From positions 2,479,001-2,543,000 of the forward strand of contig NZ_JBAJNS010000001.1 of assembly GCF_037911585.1 (NCBI RefSeq): a DNA stretch of 64,000 nucleotides, in the 5' to 3' direction. The notes under the pieces were generated by a model. It saw only the letters and a list, made by a program, of their open reading frames with translations. It did no database searches and was not told where the DNA came from. The position numbers and the translations under genes were made by a program. This stretch comes from Streptomyces sp. GSL17-111 (GTDB taxonomy: Bacteria > Actinomycetota > Actinomycetes > Streptomycetales > Streptomycetaceae). Positions 17,201 to 24,323 of this stretch are shown here, piece by piece (within the stretch, counting starts at the first letter, position 1; the number at the start of each line of letters is the position of its first letter).

Positions 17201-18692
17201 CCTGGAGGTGTGGCAACAGGCCCTCGGCGGACGGCGGCTGACCGCGCACGACGACTTCTTCGACGCGGGCGGCCAGTCGCTCCAGGCCATCCAGGCCGCG
17301 AACCGGCTGACGGTACGGCTGGGCCGGGACGTGCGGGTGGCGACGCTCTTCCAGCACCCCACCGCCGCCGGGCTCGCCGCCGCCCTCGACGCCCTCGACG
17401 CCGCCGACACCGCCGGCACCGGCCCGGACGCGGGAGCGGACGCCGCCGCCCCGAACCCCGGCGGGGCGGGGACGACGGCTGCCGGGCCGCCCGCTCAGGC
17501 GCTCGAGGACGCCGTCCTGCGCCTGCCCGGCCCGGTGCCGTCCCGCCCGGACACGGGTGCGGAGGGCCCCGGGCGGGTCCTGCTCACCGGCGCCACCGGC
17601 TTCGTCGGCGCCCAGCTCCTGGCCGAACTCCTGCGCCGCACCACGGCGGAGGTCGTCTGCCCGGTGCGTGCCCCGGACGCCGAGGCGGCCGGACGGCGGC
17701 TGGAGGAGGCGCTGGCGGCCCAGCGCCTGACGCCCGAGCCGGAGGCGGCGAAGCGCATCGTGCCGCTCCCGGCCGACCTCGCCCGGCCCCGGCTCGGGCT
17801 GGACGAGGCCGCCTGGGCCGACCTCGCCGCGGGCGTCGACCTGGTCTGCCACAACGGGGCCATGGTCAGCGTCATGCGCGAGTACGCCTCCCTGCGCTCC
17901 CCCAACGTGGTGGCCACCCGCGACCTGCTCACGCTGGCCGCCACCCGGGGCGTCCCGTTCCACCTGGTCTCGACGCTGTCCGTCGCCCCGCCCCGGGCGG
18001 CGGCCGCCGAGGTGCCCGAGGACCACCTTCCCTCGCACCCGGGCCTGGTCACGGGCTACCAGCAGTCCAAGTGGGTCGCCGAGCAGCTCGCCCGGGGGGC
18101 CGCCGAGCAGGGGCTGCCGGTGACCGTGCACCGGCTCGGGCGGGTCACGGGCGAAGCCCGCAGCGGGTACGTCAACCCGCAGGACGTGCTGTGGGCGGTG
18201 CTGCGCACCGGCGTGCCGCACGGCGTCCTGCCCGAGCTGTTCGAGCGGGAGGTGTGGACACCCGTGGACTACGTCGCCCGGGCCCTGGTCCGGGTGATGC
18301 TCGCGCCCGAGCCGCCCGGCGGCGTCCTCAACCACGCCCCCGCGCCGCCCGTCCGGCTCAGCGAGCTGTACGCGTCGCTGCGCGCCTACGGCTACCCCGT
18401 GCGCTCGGTGCCGATCGCCCGCTGGCACGCCGAGCTGACCGCCCGTTCGGCCACACGGGAGGGCGTGGCCGCCACCACGCTGTCCTTCTTCGACTCCTGG
18501 GAGGCCCCGGACACCGGCGGCGGCGCGGGCCCCGAGACGCTCGACATCGGCACCGTGCGCGCCGAGCGGGCCGCGGCGGCGCTGGCCGGCAGCGGGCTGA
18601 CGTGCCCGGCCCCGGACCGCGAACTGGTCTTCCGCTACCTCGACCACTGCGTGGCCACCGGTGCGCTGCCCGCACCGGCCGAGCGCGGGTGA
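14205..18692 (+). CDS. Single-module NRPS with terminal reductase (C-A-PCP-R; ScoA/Rv0101-like)
   Basis: A 1495-residue synthetase. Condensation domain about 10-430, with HHIALDG (His143, His144, Asp148). Adenylation domain about 460-960, with TSGSTGTPKG, TYGPTEATV, YRTGD and TGTGKIDRRAL. Carrier domain with GGQSLQ (Ser1025). Reductase domain about 1125-1490, with the NADPH loop TGATGFVGAQ and Tyr1285-x3-Lys1289. My hand-aligned ten-residue specificity code is DAEAVGTVVK; Glu at the third position suits a basic side chain and resembles lysine codes. The expected product is a lysine acylated on both amines by isonitrile acids and released reductively as aldehyde or alcohol. A Pro/Ser/Glu-rich linker precedes the carrier domain. 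Confidence 0.93.
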   Translation: MAADPAAATTPGLPLLAAQWGIWAAQQLDPDSAAFNTAEYLVIDGPLDPARFEAAVRRTVAESDALRVRFSVTDGVPRQHLLDDGPATVEYADLTGTPDPHAAAHTRMAADLDRRVDLSAEPVFAHALFRTGPEQHLWYHRVHHIALDGYGLSLVARRVAEVYTALDAGTEPAERTFGTLESVLAEERAYLTSERHTRDRRYWTERFADRPSVPTFAAGGRTALPARGFRRHVADLGPGDSARLRALAGELGVTWPDLVLAGTAAALHRHTGAPEVVLSVPAAARLGSVSLRVPCMVRNILPLRLPVGPGDTLRELAERAAAELRAATRHQRYRYEQLRRDTRLIGAQRRLSGPGVNLMPFDYALTFGKATSTAHNLTAGPVDDFSVNVYDRGEGGLRLAFDAHPELYAETELADRAGELLDLLRNGTADDLVGPGPGSVAGRAPRPAPGRRVTVLRGGPLPDAVRSVPELFAARVAEDGPRPALVDGDRVLSYAELDRDAQALAGRMARHGVRTGALVAVLLPRGAAAVTAVLAAFAAGAAYCPLDVAAPAARTTALLDDAEPALVVTLRAHADRVPPGVRLLLLDEPEPRAEPGADPQPGAEPEPEHGEAAYVIFTSGSTGTPKGVRVGHRSLARFVAAATERYGITTEDRVLQFAPLHFDASVEELFVTLCAGATLVLRTAEMTESVDALLRACAAHRVTVLDLPTAYWNELAYAVAGRAVTLPASLHTVVIGGESAYPERVDRWRDTVGDSVRLLNTYGPTEATVVATVADLGDPELPRGEVPIGLPLPGTTVAVVTPGDSGPEAGGELYLLGDSLALGYLGRPEQQAAAFAPLTELPGGPRAYRTGDLVAFGADGLLRFLGRADDEFKLSGHRVQPAEVESALLGHPRVREAAVVGQELPDGTKRLVAHVVTEAPAPDEAELRAHARAVLPATLVPALFVPAARLPRTGTGKIDRRALTPPDASGPSGPSDPEPSADPEPSAEPEPLGETVGGILEVWQQALGGRRLTAHDDFFDAGGQSLQAIQAANRLTVRLGRDVRVATLFQHPTAAGLAAALDALDAADTAGTGPDAGADAAAPNPGGAGTTAAGPPAQALEDAVLRLPGPVPSRPDTGAEGPGRVLLTGATGFVGAQLLAELLRRTTAEVVCPVRAPDAEAAGRRLEEALAAQRLTPEPEAAKRIVPLPADLARPRLGLDEAAWADLAAGVDLVCHNGAMVSVMREYASLRSPNVVATRDLLTLAATRGVPFHLVSTLSVAPPRAAAAEVPEDHLPSHPGLVTGYQQSKWVAEQLARGAAEQGLPVTVHRLGRVTGEARSGYVNPQDVLWAVLRTGVPHGVLPELFEREVWTPVDYVARALVRVMLAPEPPGGVLNHAPAPPVRLSELYASLRAYGYPVRSVPIARWHAELTARSATREGVAATTLSFFDSWEAPDTGGGAGPETLDIGTVRAERAAAALAGSGLTCPAPDRELVFRYLDHCVATGALPAPAERG

Positions 18693-18697
18693 CGTGA

Positions 18698-18741
18698 CGG
18701 ACGGCGGGCGTTCACCGGGAACCCGGGGCGCCCGCCGTCCG
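18698..18741 (+). terminator. 13-bp hairpin between NRPS and importer genes
   Basis: Bases 18698-18710 and 18729-18741 are exact inverse complements (core GGACGGCGGGCG) around an 18-base loop. It lies six bases after the NRPS stop and 47 bp before the importer start. It probably terminates or attenuates the biosynthetic transcript before the ABC genes. Confidence 0.65.
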
Positions 18742-18788
18742 ACTACTGCACGGAAGGACGTCGTCCCCCGCCGTGCGTTGGAGTCGCC

Positions 18789-19889
18789 ATGCCCTCGTTC
18801 CGCACCGCCCTCGCCCTGGGCACGGTGCTCGCCACCGCCTGCCTCGGCGCGGTGGCCTGCGCCCCGGCCGACAGCACCACGACCGGTTCGGCCGGGCCGG
18901 CCGCCGTCGGCGACCGGGACGCGTGGGAGGGCGAGGGCTACCCGGTGACCCTGGACGTCTGCGGCGTCGAGCAGACCTTCACCGAGGCCCCCGAACGCGT
19001 GGTGGTGATGAACGGTGCCTCGGTGGCCGAGGTCTCGACGCTGCTCGACCTCGGCCTGGAGGACCGCATCGTCGCCAACGCCCAGAGCTACGGCCGCTCG
19101 GAGGTGGAGGGCCGGGCCGAGGCCATCGACGGGCTGCCGACCGGCGACGTCCGCCGCAACGAACTGCACGACTTCCCCCGGGAGTCGATGCTCGACCTCG
19201 CGCCGGATCTGGTGCTCTCCACCACCGGCTTCGGCTTCCGCTCGGAGAACGGTTTCGCCACCCGCGAGGAGCTGGCCGAGGCCGGGGCGAACACCTACGT
19301 TCCGCGCACGGGTTGCGACGAACGCGCGGCCGTGAAGGACCCGCCGACCATCGAGGACAGCTACGCCCTCCTCCGCGACCTCGGCGCCGTCTTCGACGTC
19401 CGCGACCGGGCCGAACAGCGCATCGAAGCCTCCGAACGGCACATCCGGAAGACCGCCCGGGCCGTGCGCGAGGCCGGGGGGAAGCAGGGCGGGAGCGCGG
19501 CGGACACGCCCGACGTTTTGGTCATCTTCGCCAACATGAGCATGGGCGCCAACCAGTACAGCTCCGTCGCCGCGCGCGGCATCTGGAACGACGTCCTCGC
19601 CAAGGCCGGGGGCCGCAACGCCTTCGCCGACGCCTCCGCCACGATGTTCGCCGACCTCAGCCCCGAGCAGCTCGCCGCGAAGCCGGTGGACGCCGTCGTC
19701 GTCGTCGCCTGGCAGCCCGGTGACGACGCCGACGCCTACGCCCGCGAGCTGCTCGACACCTTCCCGCAGTGGCCGGCGGCCCGCGACGACCGGTACACCG
19801 TCCTGTCCGACTCCCTCTACCTCGGGCCCTCCAACCACCTCGCCGTCGAACGCGTCGCGGCCCTGCTGCACCCCGAAGCCGTCCGATGA
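18789..19889 (+). CDS. ABC importer substrate-binding lipoprotein (metallophore type)
   Basis: A 366-residue exported protein with a lipoprotein signal (lipobox LGAVAC, Cys24; an alternative LATAC has Cys18). The mature part has the FepB/BtuF-like two-lobed fold: PERVVVMNGASVAEVSTLLDLG and LAPDLVLSTTGFG in the first lobe, DVLVIFANMSMGANQYS and GGRNAFADASATMFADLSPEQLAA in the second. It starts the three-gene uptake operon directly after the NRPS and ends in an ATGA overlap with the permease. The likely ligand is the metal-loaded isonitrile lipopeptide; siderophore uptake is the alternative reading. Confidence 0.88.
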   Translation: MPSFRTALALGTVLATACLGAVACAPADSTTTGSAGPAAVGDRDAWEGEGYPVTLDVCGVEQTFTEAPERVVVMNGASVAEVSTLLDLGLEDRIVANAQSYGRSEVEGRAEAIDGLPTGDVRRNELHDFPRESMLDLAPDLVLSTTGFGFRSENGFATREELAEAGANTYVPRTGCDERAAVKDPPTIEDSYALLRDLGAVFDVRDRAEQRIEASERHIRKTARAVREAGGKQGGSAADTPDVLVIFANMSMGANQYSSVAARGIWNDVLAKAGGRNAFADASATMFADLSPEQLAAKPVDAVVVVAWQPGDDADAYARELLDTFPQWPAARDDRYTVLSDSLYLGPSNHLAVERVAALLHPEAVR

Positions 19890-20971
19890 CCAGGGCCACC
19901 GCCCCGACGGCCCGCCGCCCGCCCACGGCCCCCGCCACCCCGAGGGCCCGACCCACCCCGCCCCTGCCCGTCCTCCTGCTCGGGCTCACCCTCGCCCTGC
20001 TCGCCCTCATGCTGATCGCCGTGGGCGTCGGCTCCGTCTCCGTGCCGCCGGACGAGACCTGGCGCATCGTCCTCGCCCAGCTCACCGGCGGCACCGGCAC
20101 CGACCCCACCCACACCCAGATCATCTGGGACTTCCGGGTCCCCCGCGTCCTGCTCGCCGCCCTCGCGGGCACCGGGCTCGCCGTCGCCGGGGTGGTGCTC
20201 CAGGCCGTCGTGGCCAACCCCATCGCCGACCCGTACGTCCTCGGCGTCTCCTCCGGCGCCGCTTTCGGGGCCGTCCTGGCCCTGTCCTTCCTGCCCCTCA
20301 CCGTCGGCTGGATCGGCGTCTCCTCGGCCGCCTTCCTGGGCGCCGTGCTCTCCGCCGCCCTCGCCTTCCTCCTCGGCCGCCGCGCCGGACGGCTCGCCCC
20401 CACCCGACTCGTGCTCTCCGGGGTGGCGATCGGCTACCTCTTCCTCGCCGCCACCAGCTACCTCCAGCTCCGGGCCACCCCGGGCGAGCTGCGGTCCGTC
20501 ATGTTCTGGATGCTCGGCAGCGTCTCCGGGGCGAGCTGGCAGCAACTCCCCGTCGCCGCCACCGTGATCCTCACGACGACGGCCGTGCTCGTGCTCCTGG
20601 CCCGGCGGCTCAACGCCCTGCTCATGGGCGACGAGTCGGCCACGGCGCTCGGCGTCGACGTCCACCGGCTGCGCGCCGTGCTGCTGGTCCTCGCCGCGCT
20701 GCTCACCGGCACCGTGATCGCGGTGGCCGGCGGCATCGGCTTCGTCGGGCTCGTCGTCCCGCACCTCGTCCGGCTGAGCTGCGGCGGGGACCACCGCAGG
20801 CTGCTGCCCCTCGCCGCCGTCACCGGCGCGGGCTACCTCGTCGCCGTCGACCTCCTCTCGCGCACCGTGGACCGGCCCAACGAACTGCCCATCGGCATCT
20901 TCACCGCGTTCTTCGGCGCCCCCTTCTTCCTGTGGCTGCTGCGCCGCAACACCTCCCTGGACGCCGCGTGA
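19886..20971 (+). CDS. FecCD-family ABC permease
   Basis: A 361-residue membrane protein of the BtuC/FecCD/FhuB family with about ten helices. Family landmarks are FRVPRVLLAALAGTGLAVAG, VANPIADPYVLGVSSGAA, GDESATALGVDVHRLR (coupling helix region) and GGIGFVGLVVPHLVRL. The ATG overlaps the stop of the binding protein gene; the frame's upstream extension is a shadow. Only one permease gene is present, so the channel should be a homodimer. Confidence 0.92.
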   Translation: MTRATAPTARRPPTAPATPRARPTPPLPVLLLGLTLALLALMLIAVGVGSVSVPPDETWRIVLAQLTGGTGTDPTHTQIIWDFRVPRVLLAALAGTGLAVAGVVLQAVVANPIADPYVLGVSSGAAFGAVLALSFLPLTVGWIGVSSAAFLGAVLSAALAFLLGRRAGRLAPTRLVLSGVAIGYLFLAATSYLQLRATPGELRSVMFWMLGSVSGASWQQLPVAATVILTTTAVLVLLARRLNALLMGDESATALGVDVHRLRAVLLVLAALLTGTVIAVAGGIGFVGLVVPHLVRLSCGGDHRRLLPLAAVTGAGYLVAVDLLSRTVDRPNELPIGIFTAFFGAPFFLWLLRRNTSLDAA

Positions 20972-21780
20972 AACTGACGGTGGAGGACCTGTGCGTCGCC
21001 CTCGGCGGCCGACCCGTGCTGCACGACGTGACCCTCGACGCGGCGGACCGCGAGGTCGTCGGACTCGTCGGCCCCAACGGCAGCGGCAAGTCCACCGTGC
21101 TGCGCGCCGTGTACCGCTCGCTGCGCCCCGAGCGCGGCGCCGTCCGCGTCTGCGGCGACGACGTGTGGCGGCTCAGCGCCCGCCAGGCCGCCTGCCGCAC
21201 GGCGGCCGTCCTCCAGGACGGCACCGGCAACCCCGTCGGGCTCAGCGTGAGCGAGGTCGTCGCCATGGGCCGCACCCCGCACCACGGGCTGTTCGGCCGG
21301 GACGACGCGGGCGACCACCGCGCCGTCCGCGAAGCCCTCGCCGCCTGCACCGCCGGACACCTCGCCGAGCGCGAGTTCGCCTCGCTCTCCGGGGGAGAAC
21401 GGCAACGCGTGCTGCTCGCCCGCGCCCTCGTCCAGCGCCCCCGGCTGCTCGTCCTGGACGAGCTGACCAACCACCTCGACATCCGCGCCCGCTTCGAGCT
21501 GCTGGAGCTGGTCCGCTCGACGGGCGTCACCACCCTCGCCGTCCTGCACGACCTCGACCTCGCCGTGCGGCTGTGCGACCGGGTCGTCGTCCTGCACGAG
21601 GGCACCGTGGTCGCCTCCGGGCCGGTGCTGGAGACCCTCACCACCGCGCTGCTGGCCGACGTGTTCGGCGTCGCGGCGACCGTCCGCCGGCACGACGACG
21701 GCGTCATCCGCGTCACCTACGCCGCCGACCCCCTCGGCGCCCCGGCCCCCGCACCCGTCCGGGACGGACTCAGCGCCTGA
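20968..21780 (+). CDS. ABC importer ATPase (FepC/BtuD type)
   Basis: A 270-residue ATPase with Walker A GPNGSGKST, Q-loop (VLQDG), signature LSGGERQRV, Walker B RLLVLDELTNHLD and the switch His in AVLHDLDLA. Walker B carries Glu-Leu-Thr where Glu-Pro-Thr is usual. The GTG at 20968 overlaps the permease stop (GTGA). It completes the uptake system and is the last gene of the metallophore locus; the disrupted Uma2 gene is convergent 28 bp downstream. Confidence 0.92.
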   Translation: MKLTVEDLCVALGGRPVLHDVTLDAADREVVGLVGPNGSGKSTVLRAVYRSLRPERGAVRVCGDDVWRLSARQAACRTAAVLQDGTGNPVGLSVSEVVAMGRTPHHGLFGRDDAGDHRAVREALAACTAGHLAEREFASLSGGERQRVLLARALVQRPRLLVLDELTNHLDIRARFELLELVRSTGVTTLAVLHDLDLAVRLCDRVVVLHEGTVVASGPVLETLTTALLADVFGVAATVRRHDDGVIRVTYAADPLGAPAPAPVRDGLSA

Positions 21781-21965
21781 GCGCGGTCCCCGCCGCGTGC
21801 GCCTCCCGCTACCGGCCGGCGGTGCCCCGGTCGACGGGGAGGGCCGCCGTGTCGAAGCTCAGCTTGCCGACCGGCGTCTCCACCGACACCGTCCCGCCGT
21901 AGGGGAACGTGTCCCGTCCCCGGTATCCGTCCGACCCGGGGTTCCACATGGTGACGCAGTGCGCC

Positions 21966-22150
21966 TGGTACGGGTCGAAGATCAGTTGACATCCTCTCCG
22001 CCCTGAAGGACGGAGATTCCCGCCTGGCTGCCGGATGCCCGGCTCGTCTTCGGGTGGGTTCCTGTTTCTTCGCGCTGTGCCGGGACGAGTCCCGGTCTTA
22101 CCCGCGCTCCGCAGGCTGACACGGCCAGTCCGGCCGCCTTCGCGACGTTG
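21966..22150 (-). ncRNA. Predicted omegaRNA (reRNA) guide transcript at the right end
   Basis: TnpB guide RNAs derive from the 3' end of tnpB through the right end and extend into flanking DNA. By that model the scaffold lies within about 22150-21986, ends in the hairpin at 22015-21996, and the guide is the Uma2 sequence starting CTGATCTTCGACC at 21985. The 5' limit is a guess. No promoter was identified. Confidence 0.4.
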
Positions 22151-23235
22151 ACCGCCGCGTTGATGTCCCGGTCAAGGTGTGTCCCGCAAGCCCCGCATGT
22201 CCACGTTCGGATGTGCAGGGGCTTGGGGCCGTCCTTGACGCCGCACTGCGAGCACACCTGAGACGTGGGCTCGAAGCGGCCGATGCGGTGGAAGGTGCGC
22301 CCATACAGGGCGGCCTTGTACTCCAGCATCGTGGTGAACGCCGACCATCCGGCGTCATGTACGGACTTGGCCATGCGGGTGCGGGCGAGGCCCTTGACCG
22401 CCAGGTCTTCCACTGCAACCGCTTGGTTCTCGCGGATGATCTTCGTGGAGAGCTGGTGGTGGAACTCGCGCCGCGCATCGGCGGTCCGCGCGTGGGCACG
22501 TGCAGCCTTGATCCGGGCCTTCGCCCGGTTCTTCGACCCCTTCGCCTTGCGGCTGAGATCCTGCTGCGCCTTCTTGAGCTTCTTCTCGGCCCGGCGCAGG
22601 AAGCGGGGACTGTCGATCTTCGTGCCGTCCGACAGAATCGCGAAGTGGGTCAGCCCCAGGTCGATGCCGGCCACGCTATCCGTGGCGAGCAGCGTCTCGG
22701 TCTCGGTCCCGACCACGAACGAGGCGAAGTACCGGCCGGCACTGTCCTTGACCACGGTCACCGTGGACGGCACGGACGGCACGGAGCGTGACCACCTGAC
22801 CGGCACGTCGCCGACCTTGGGGAGCCGGAGCTTCCCGCCGGTCGTGATCTTCCACCCGGCGTTCGCGGTGAACCGGACCGACTGTCGGGTGTCCTTGCGG
22901 GACTTGAACCGGGGCGGCCCCATCTTCGGCCGCTTGCCCTTGAGGCCGTCGAAGAAGTTCTTGTAGGCGGTGTCCAGGTCCCGCAGGGACTGCTGCAACA
23001 CGACCGACGACACCTCGGCGAGCCATGCCCGCTCGGGAGTCTTCTTCGAGGCGGTGAGCTGCTTGGACAACTCGCCGGAGGGGACGAACGGCAACCCGGC
23101 GGCGCGGGCGGTCTCACGAGCCCGAAGGGCGTCGTTGAAAACCACCCGAGCACACCCGAACGCCCTCGCCAACGCCGTACGCTGACCGGCGCTCGGGTAC
23201 ACGCGGAAGCTGTACCGAAGCTGCACGCCGATCAC
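21982..23235 (-). CDS. tnpB: TnpB, RNA-guided RuvC-like nuclease of the IS605-type element
   Basis: A 417-residue protein from a GTG start. The N-terminal OrfB region begins GVQLRYSFRVYPSAGQ. The split RuvC active site is complete: Asp192 (GIDLGLTHF), Glu276 (AVEDLAVKGL) and Asp357 (DRDINAAVNV). The zinc ribbon has Cys328, Cys331, Cys347 and Cys350. TnpB proteins cut DNA guided by a right-end RNA and help retain the element after transposition. The reading frame runs through the right end; the last base of the final Asn codon and the TGA stop (21982-21984) come from host Uma2 sequence. Confidence 0.93.
   Translation of the reverse strand: MIGVQLRYSFRVYPSAGQRTALARAFGCARVVFNDALRARETARAAGLPFVPSGELSKQLTASKKTPERAWLAEVSSVVLQQSLRDLDTAYKNFFDGLKGKRPKMGPPRFKSRKDTRQSVRFTANAGWKITTGGKLRLPKVGDVPVRWSRSVPSVPSTVTVVKDSAGRYFASFVVGTETETLLATDSVAGIDLGLTHFAILSDGTKIDSPRFLRRAEKKLKKAQQDLSRKAKGSKNRAKARIKAARAHARTADARREFHHQLSTKIIRENQAVAVEDLAVKGLARTRMAKSVHDAGWSAFTTMLEYKAALYGRTFHRIGRFEPTSQVCSQCGVKDGPKPLHIRTWTCGACGTHLDRDINAAVNVAKAAGLAVSACGARVRPGLVPAQREETGTHPKTSRASGSQAGISVLQGGEDVN
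21996..22015 (-). repeat. Right-end subterminal hairpin of the IS605-type element
   Basis: The nine-base arms 21996-22004 and 22007-22015 are complementary except at one position. That position is a C/A mismatch read on the plus strand but a G-U pair in RNA from the minus strand. It lies 10 bp inside the right end and is presumably recognised by TnpA as single-stranded DNA and forms the end of the guide RNA scaffold. Confidence 0.75.
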
Positions 23236-23250
23236 TATACCCTTTGGTTT

Positions 23251-23679
23251 ATGTCACCACGATGGAACCCCGATCCCGATGTGCGCACGGGTCGTCACGT
23301 CGTCTACAACCTTCATGTGCATTTGGTTTTTGTCACGAAGTACCGGCGCAAGGCCATGACTGGCGCCATGCTGACGCGGTGCGAGGAGATCATGCGCGAG
23401 GTGTGCGCGGACTTCGAGGCCGAGCTGAAGCAGTTCTACGGCGAGGACGACCACGTGCACCTCCTGGTGCATTACCCGCCCAAGGTCCAGCTCTCCAAGC
23501 TGGTCAACTCCCTCAAGGGGGTATCCGCCCGGATGCTGCGCAAGGAGTACGACAGCCACGTCCGGCGGTACCTGTGGGGCGGACACTTCTGGTCCGGCTC
23601 CTACTTCGCCGGAAGCTGCGGCGGCGCACCGCTGACCGTGGTCAAGCAGTACATCGAGAACCAGAAGCGGCCTGTCTGA
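23251..23679 (+). CDS. tnpA: TnpA, Y1 HUH single-strand transposase
   Basis: A 142-residue IS200-type transposase. The metal-binding HUH motif is His68-Val-His70 in GEDDHVHLLVHYPP, and the catalytic tyrosine is Tyr134 in TVVKQYIENQ. Both are intact and length is normal. The gene is divergent from tnpB; the two starts are only 15 bp apart (23236-23250), leaving little room for separate ribosome sites, so tnpA may be leaderless or start from a slightly different codon. With TnpB also intact, the element appears capable of movement. Confidence 0.93.
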   Translation: MSPRWNPDPDVRTGRHVVYNLHVHLVFVTKYRRKAMTGAMLTRCEEIMREVCADFEAELKQFYGEDDHVHLLVHYPPKVQLSKLVNSLKGVSARMLRKEYDSHVRRYLWGGHFWSGSYFAGSCGGAPLTVVKQYIENQKRPV

Positions 23680-23745
23680 CCGTCATGGCAAAGGCGCAGC
23701 GAACTCCGGCGCTTCGCGCCTGCGCGTCAAAGATGGCCTTCACCC

Positions 23746-23761
23746 CCGCCCTGAAGGGCGG
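23746..23761 (-). repeat. Left-end subterminal hairpin of the IS605-type element
   Basis: CCGCCCT (23746-23752) pairs perfectly with 23755-23761 around a two-base loop, 20 bp inside the left end. Its sequence is nearly that of the right-end hairpin. A second small hairpin (GGCGC/GCGCC, 23708-23720) lies between it and tnpA. Confidence 0.75.
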
Positions 23762-24323
23762 AGCACTGGCCAAGATCAGAGGTAGACCGGGATGCCCGCT
23801 CGGGCGTACTGCACGTTCTTGATCTCGTAGTCGTTGCGCACGCTCGACGGCGACACGACCTCGGCGGCGAACTCCACGAGATCGGGCCCGTAGGCGCTGC
23901 GGTTCTCGTCACGGGCGGGCGTGGGCACGACCGCGAGATCCGGGCAGAACTCGAACTCGGCGTTGATCGGCACGGTGACGTCGCTGATGACGGCCCATTC
24001 GGCCGGGAGCCGGAGCTCCAGGTCGTTCCACAACGGCATGATCGGCTGATTGTGGAACGGACGCAGCGGGCTCATCATGATGTTGCCCTCGACAATCTCG
24101 GTCTTGTAGCCCGGGAACATGTCCTCCAGGCGGCTGAGCTGCGAGCGCAGGCGTTCCGAATCCGAGATCGTCACGGAGGTCTCCCTTCCCTGCCCTCATG
24201 GTACGAGCCGAGGCTACGAAGGTCCCCGTACCGCAGCGGCCGGGACCGGGGATGCCACACCCGAACGGGTGACGTGCGGCGGCGCCCCTCCGTCAGAGAG
24301 AGGGTTCAGAGAGTTCAGAGGGG

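Larger units (their letters stand above)
21986..23781 (-). mobile_element. IS200/IS605-family insertion sequence, complete (about 1.8 kb)
   Basis: The element carries divergent tnpA and tnpB and has subterminal hairpins with nearly the same sequence at both ends (21996-22015 and 23746-23761). Read on the minus strand, it begins right after host GTCTAC and ends ...GATGTCAA before host CTGATC. This resembles the IS605-group pattern of insertion 3' to a short target with an end in TCAA, without target duplication. With these ends the host Uma2 frame is restored exactly on excision. Left end at 23781, right end at 21986. Confidence 0.9.
21809..24174 (-). pseudogene. Uma2-family nuclease gene split by an IS605-type insertion
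   Basis: The 5' part (GTG at 24174 down to 23782) encodes 131 residues ending AGIPVY. The 3' part (21985 down to the TAG at 21809-21811) continues in the same frame as LIFDPYQAHCVTMWNPG and ends with 58 residues in all. Removing bases 21986-23781 gives one 189-residue protein, the usual length for Uma2 (DUF820) proteins, with the PD-(D/E)xK-like core spread over MFPGYKTEIVEG, EFEFCPDLAVV and VEFAAEVVSPSS. The function of actinobacterial Uma2 proteins is not established. The gene is broken only by the transposon; no other lesion is seen. Confidence 0.9.

Noticed and set aside
14079..19871. A 1930-codon open frame on the minus strand opposite the NRPS
   Set aside because: It is a GC-bias shadow: Gly/Arg/Val/Ala-rich with no domains, exactly opposite a well-supported NRPS and binding protein gene.
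18789..21780. Reading the ABC importer as an ordinary iron-siderophore system
   Set aside because: Its position directly after the isonitrile NRPS favours the cognate metallophore. Iron cannot be excluded from the protein sequences alone, so this is rejected only as the leading call.
21717..21992. A 91-codon minus-strand frame at the end of the ABC genes
   Set aside because: It is the wrong frame of the Uma2 3' fragment and runs across the transposon junction.
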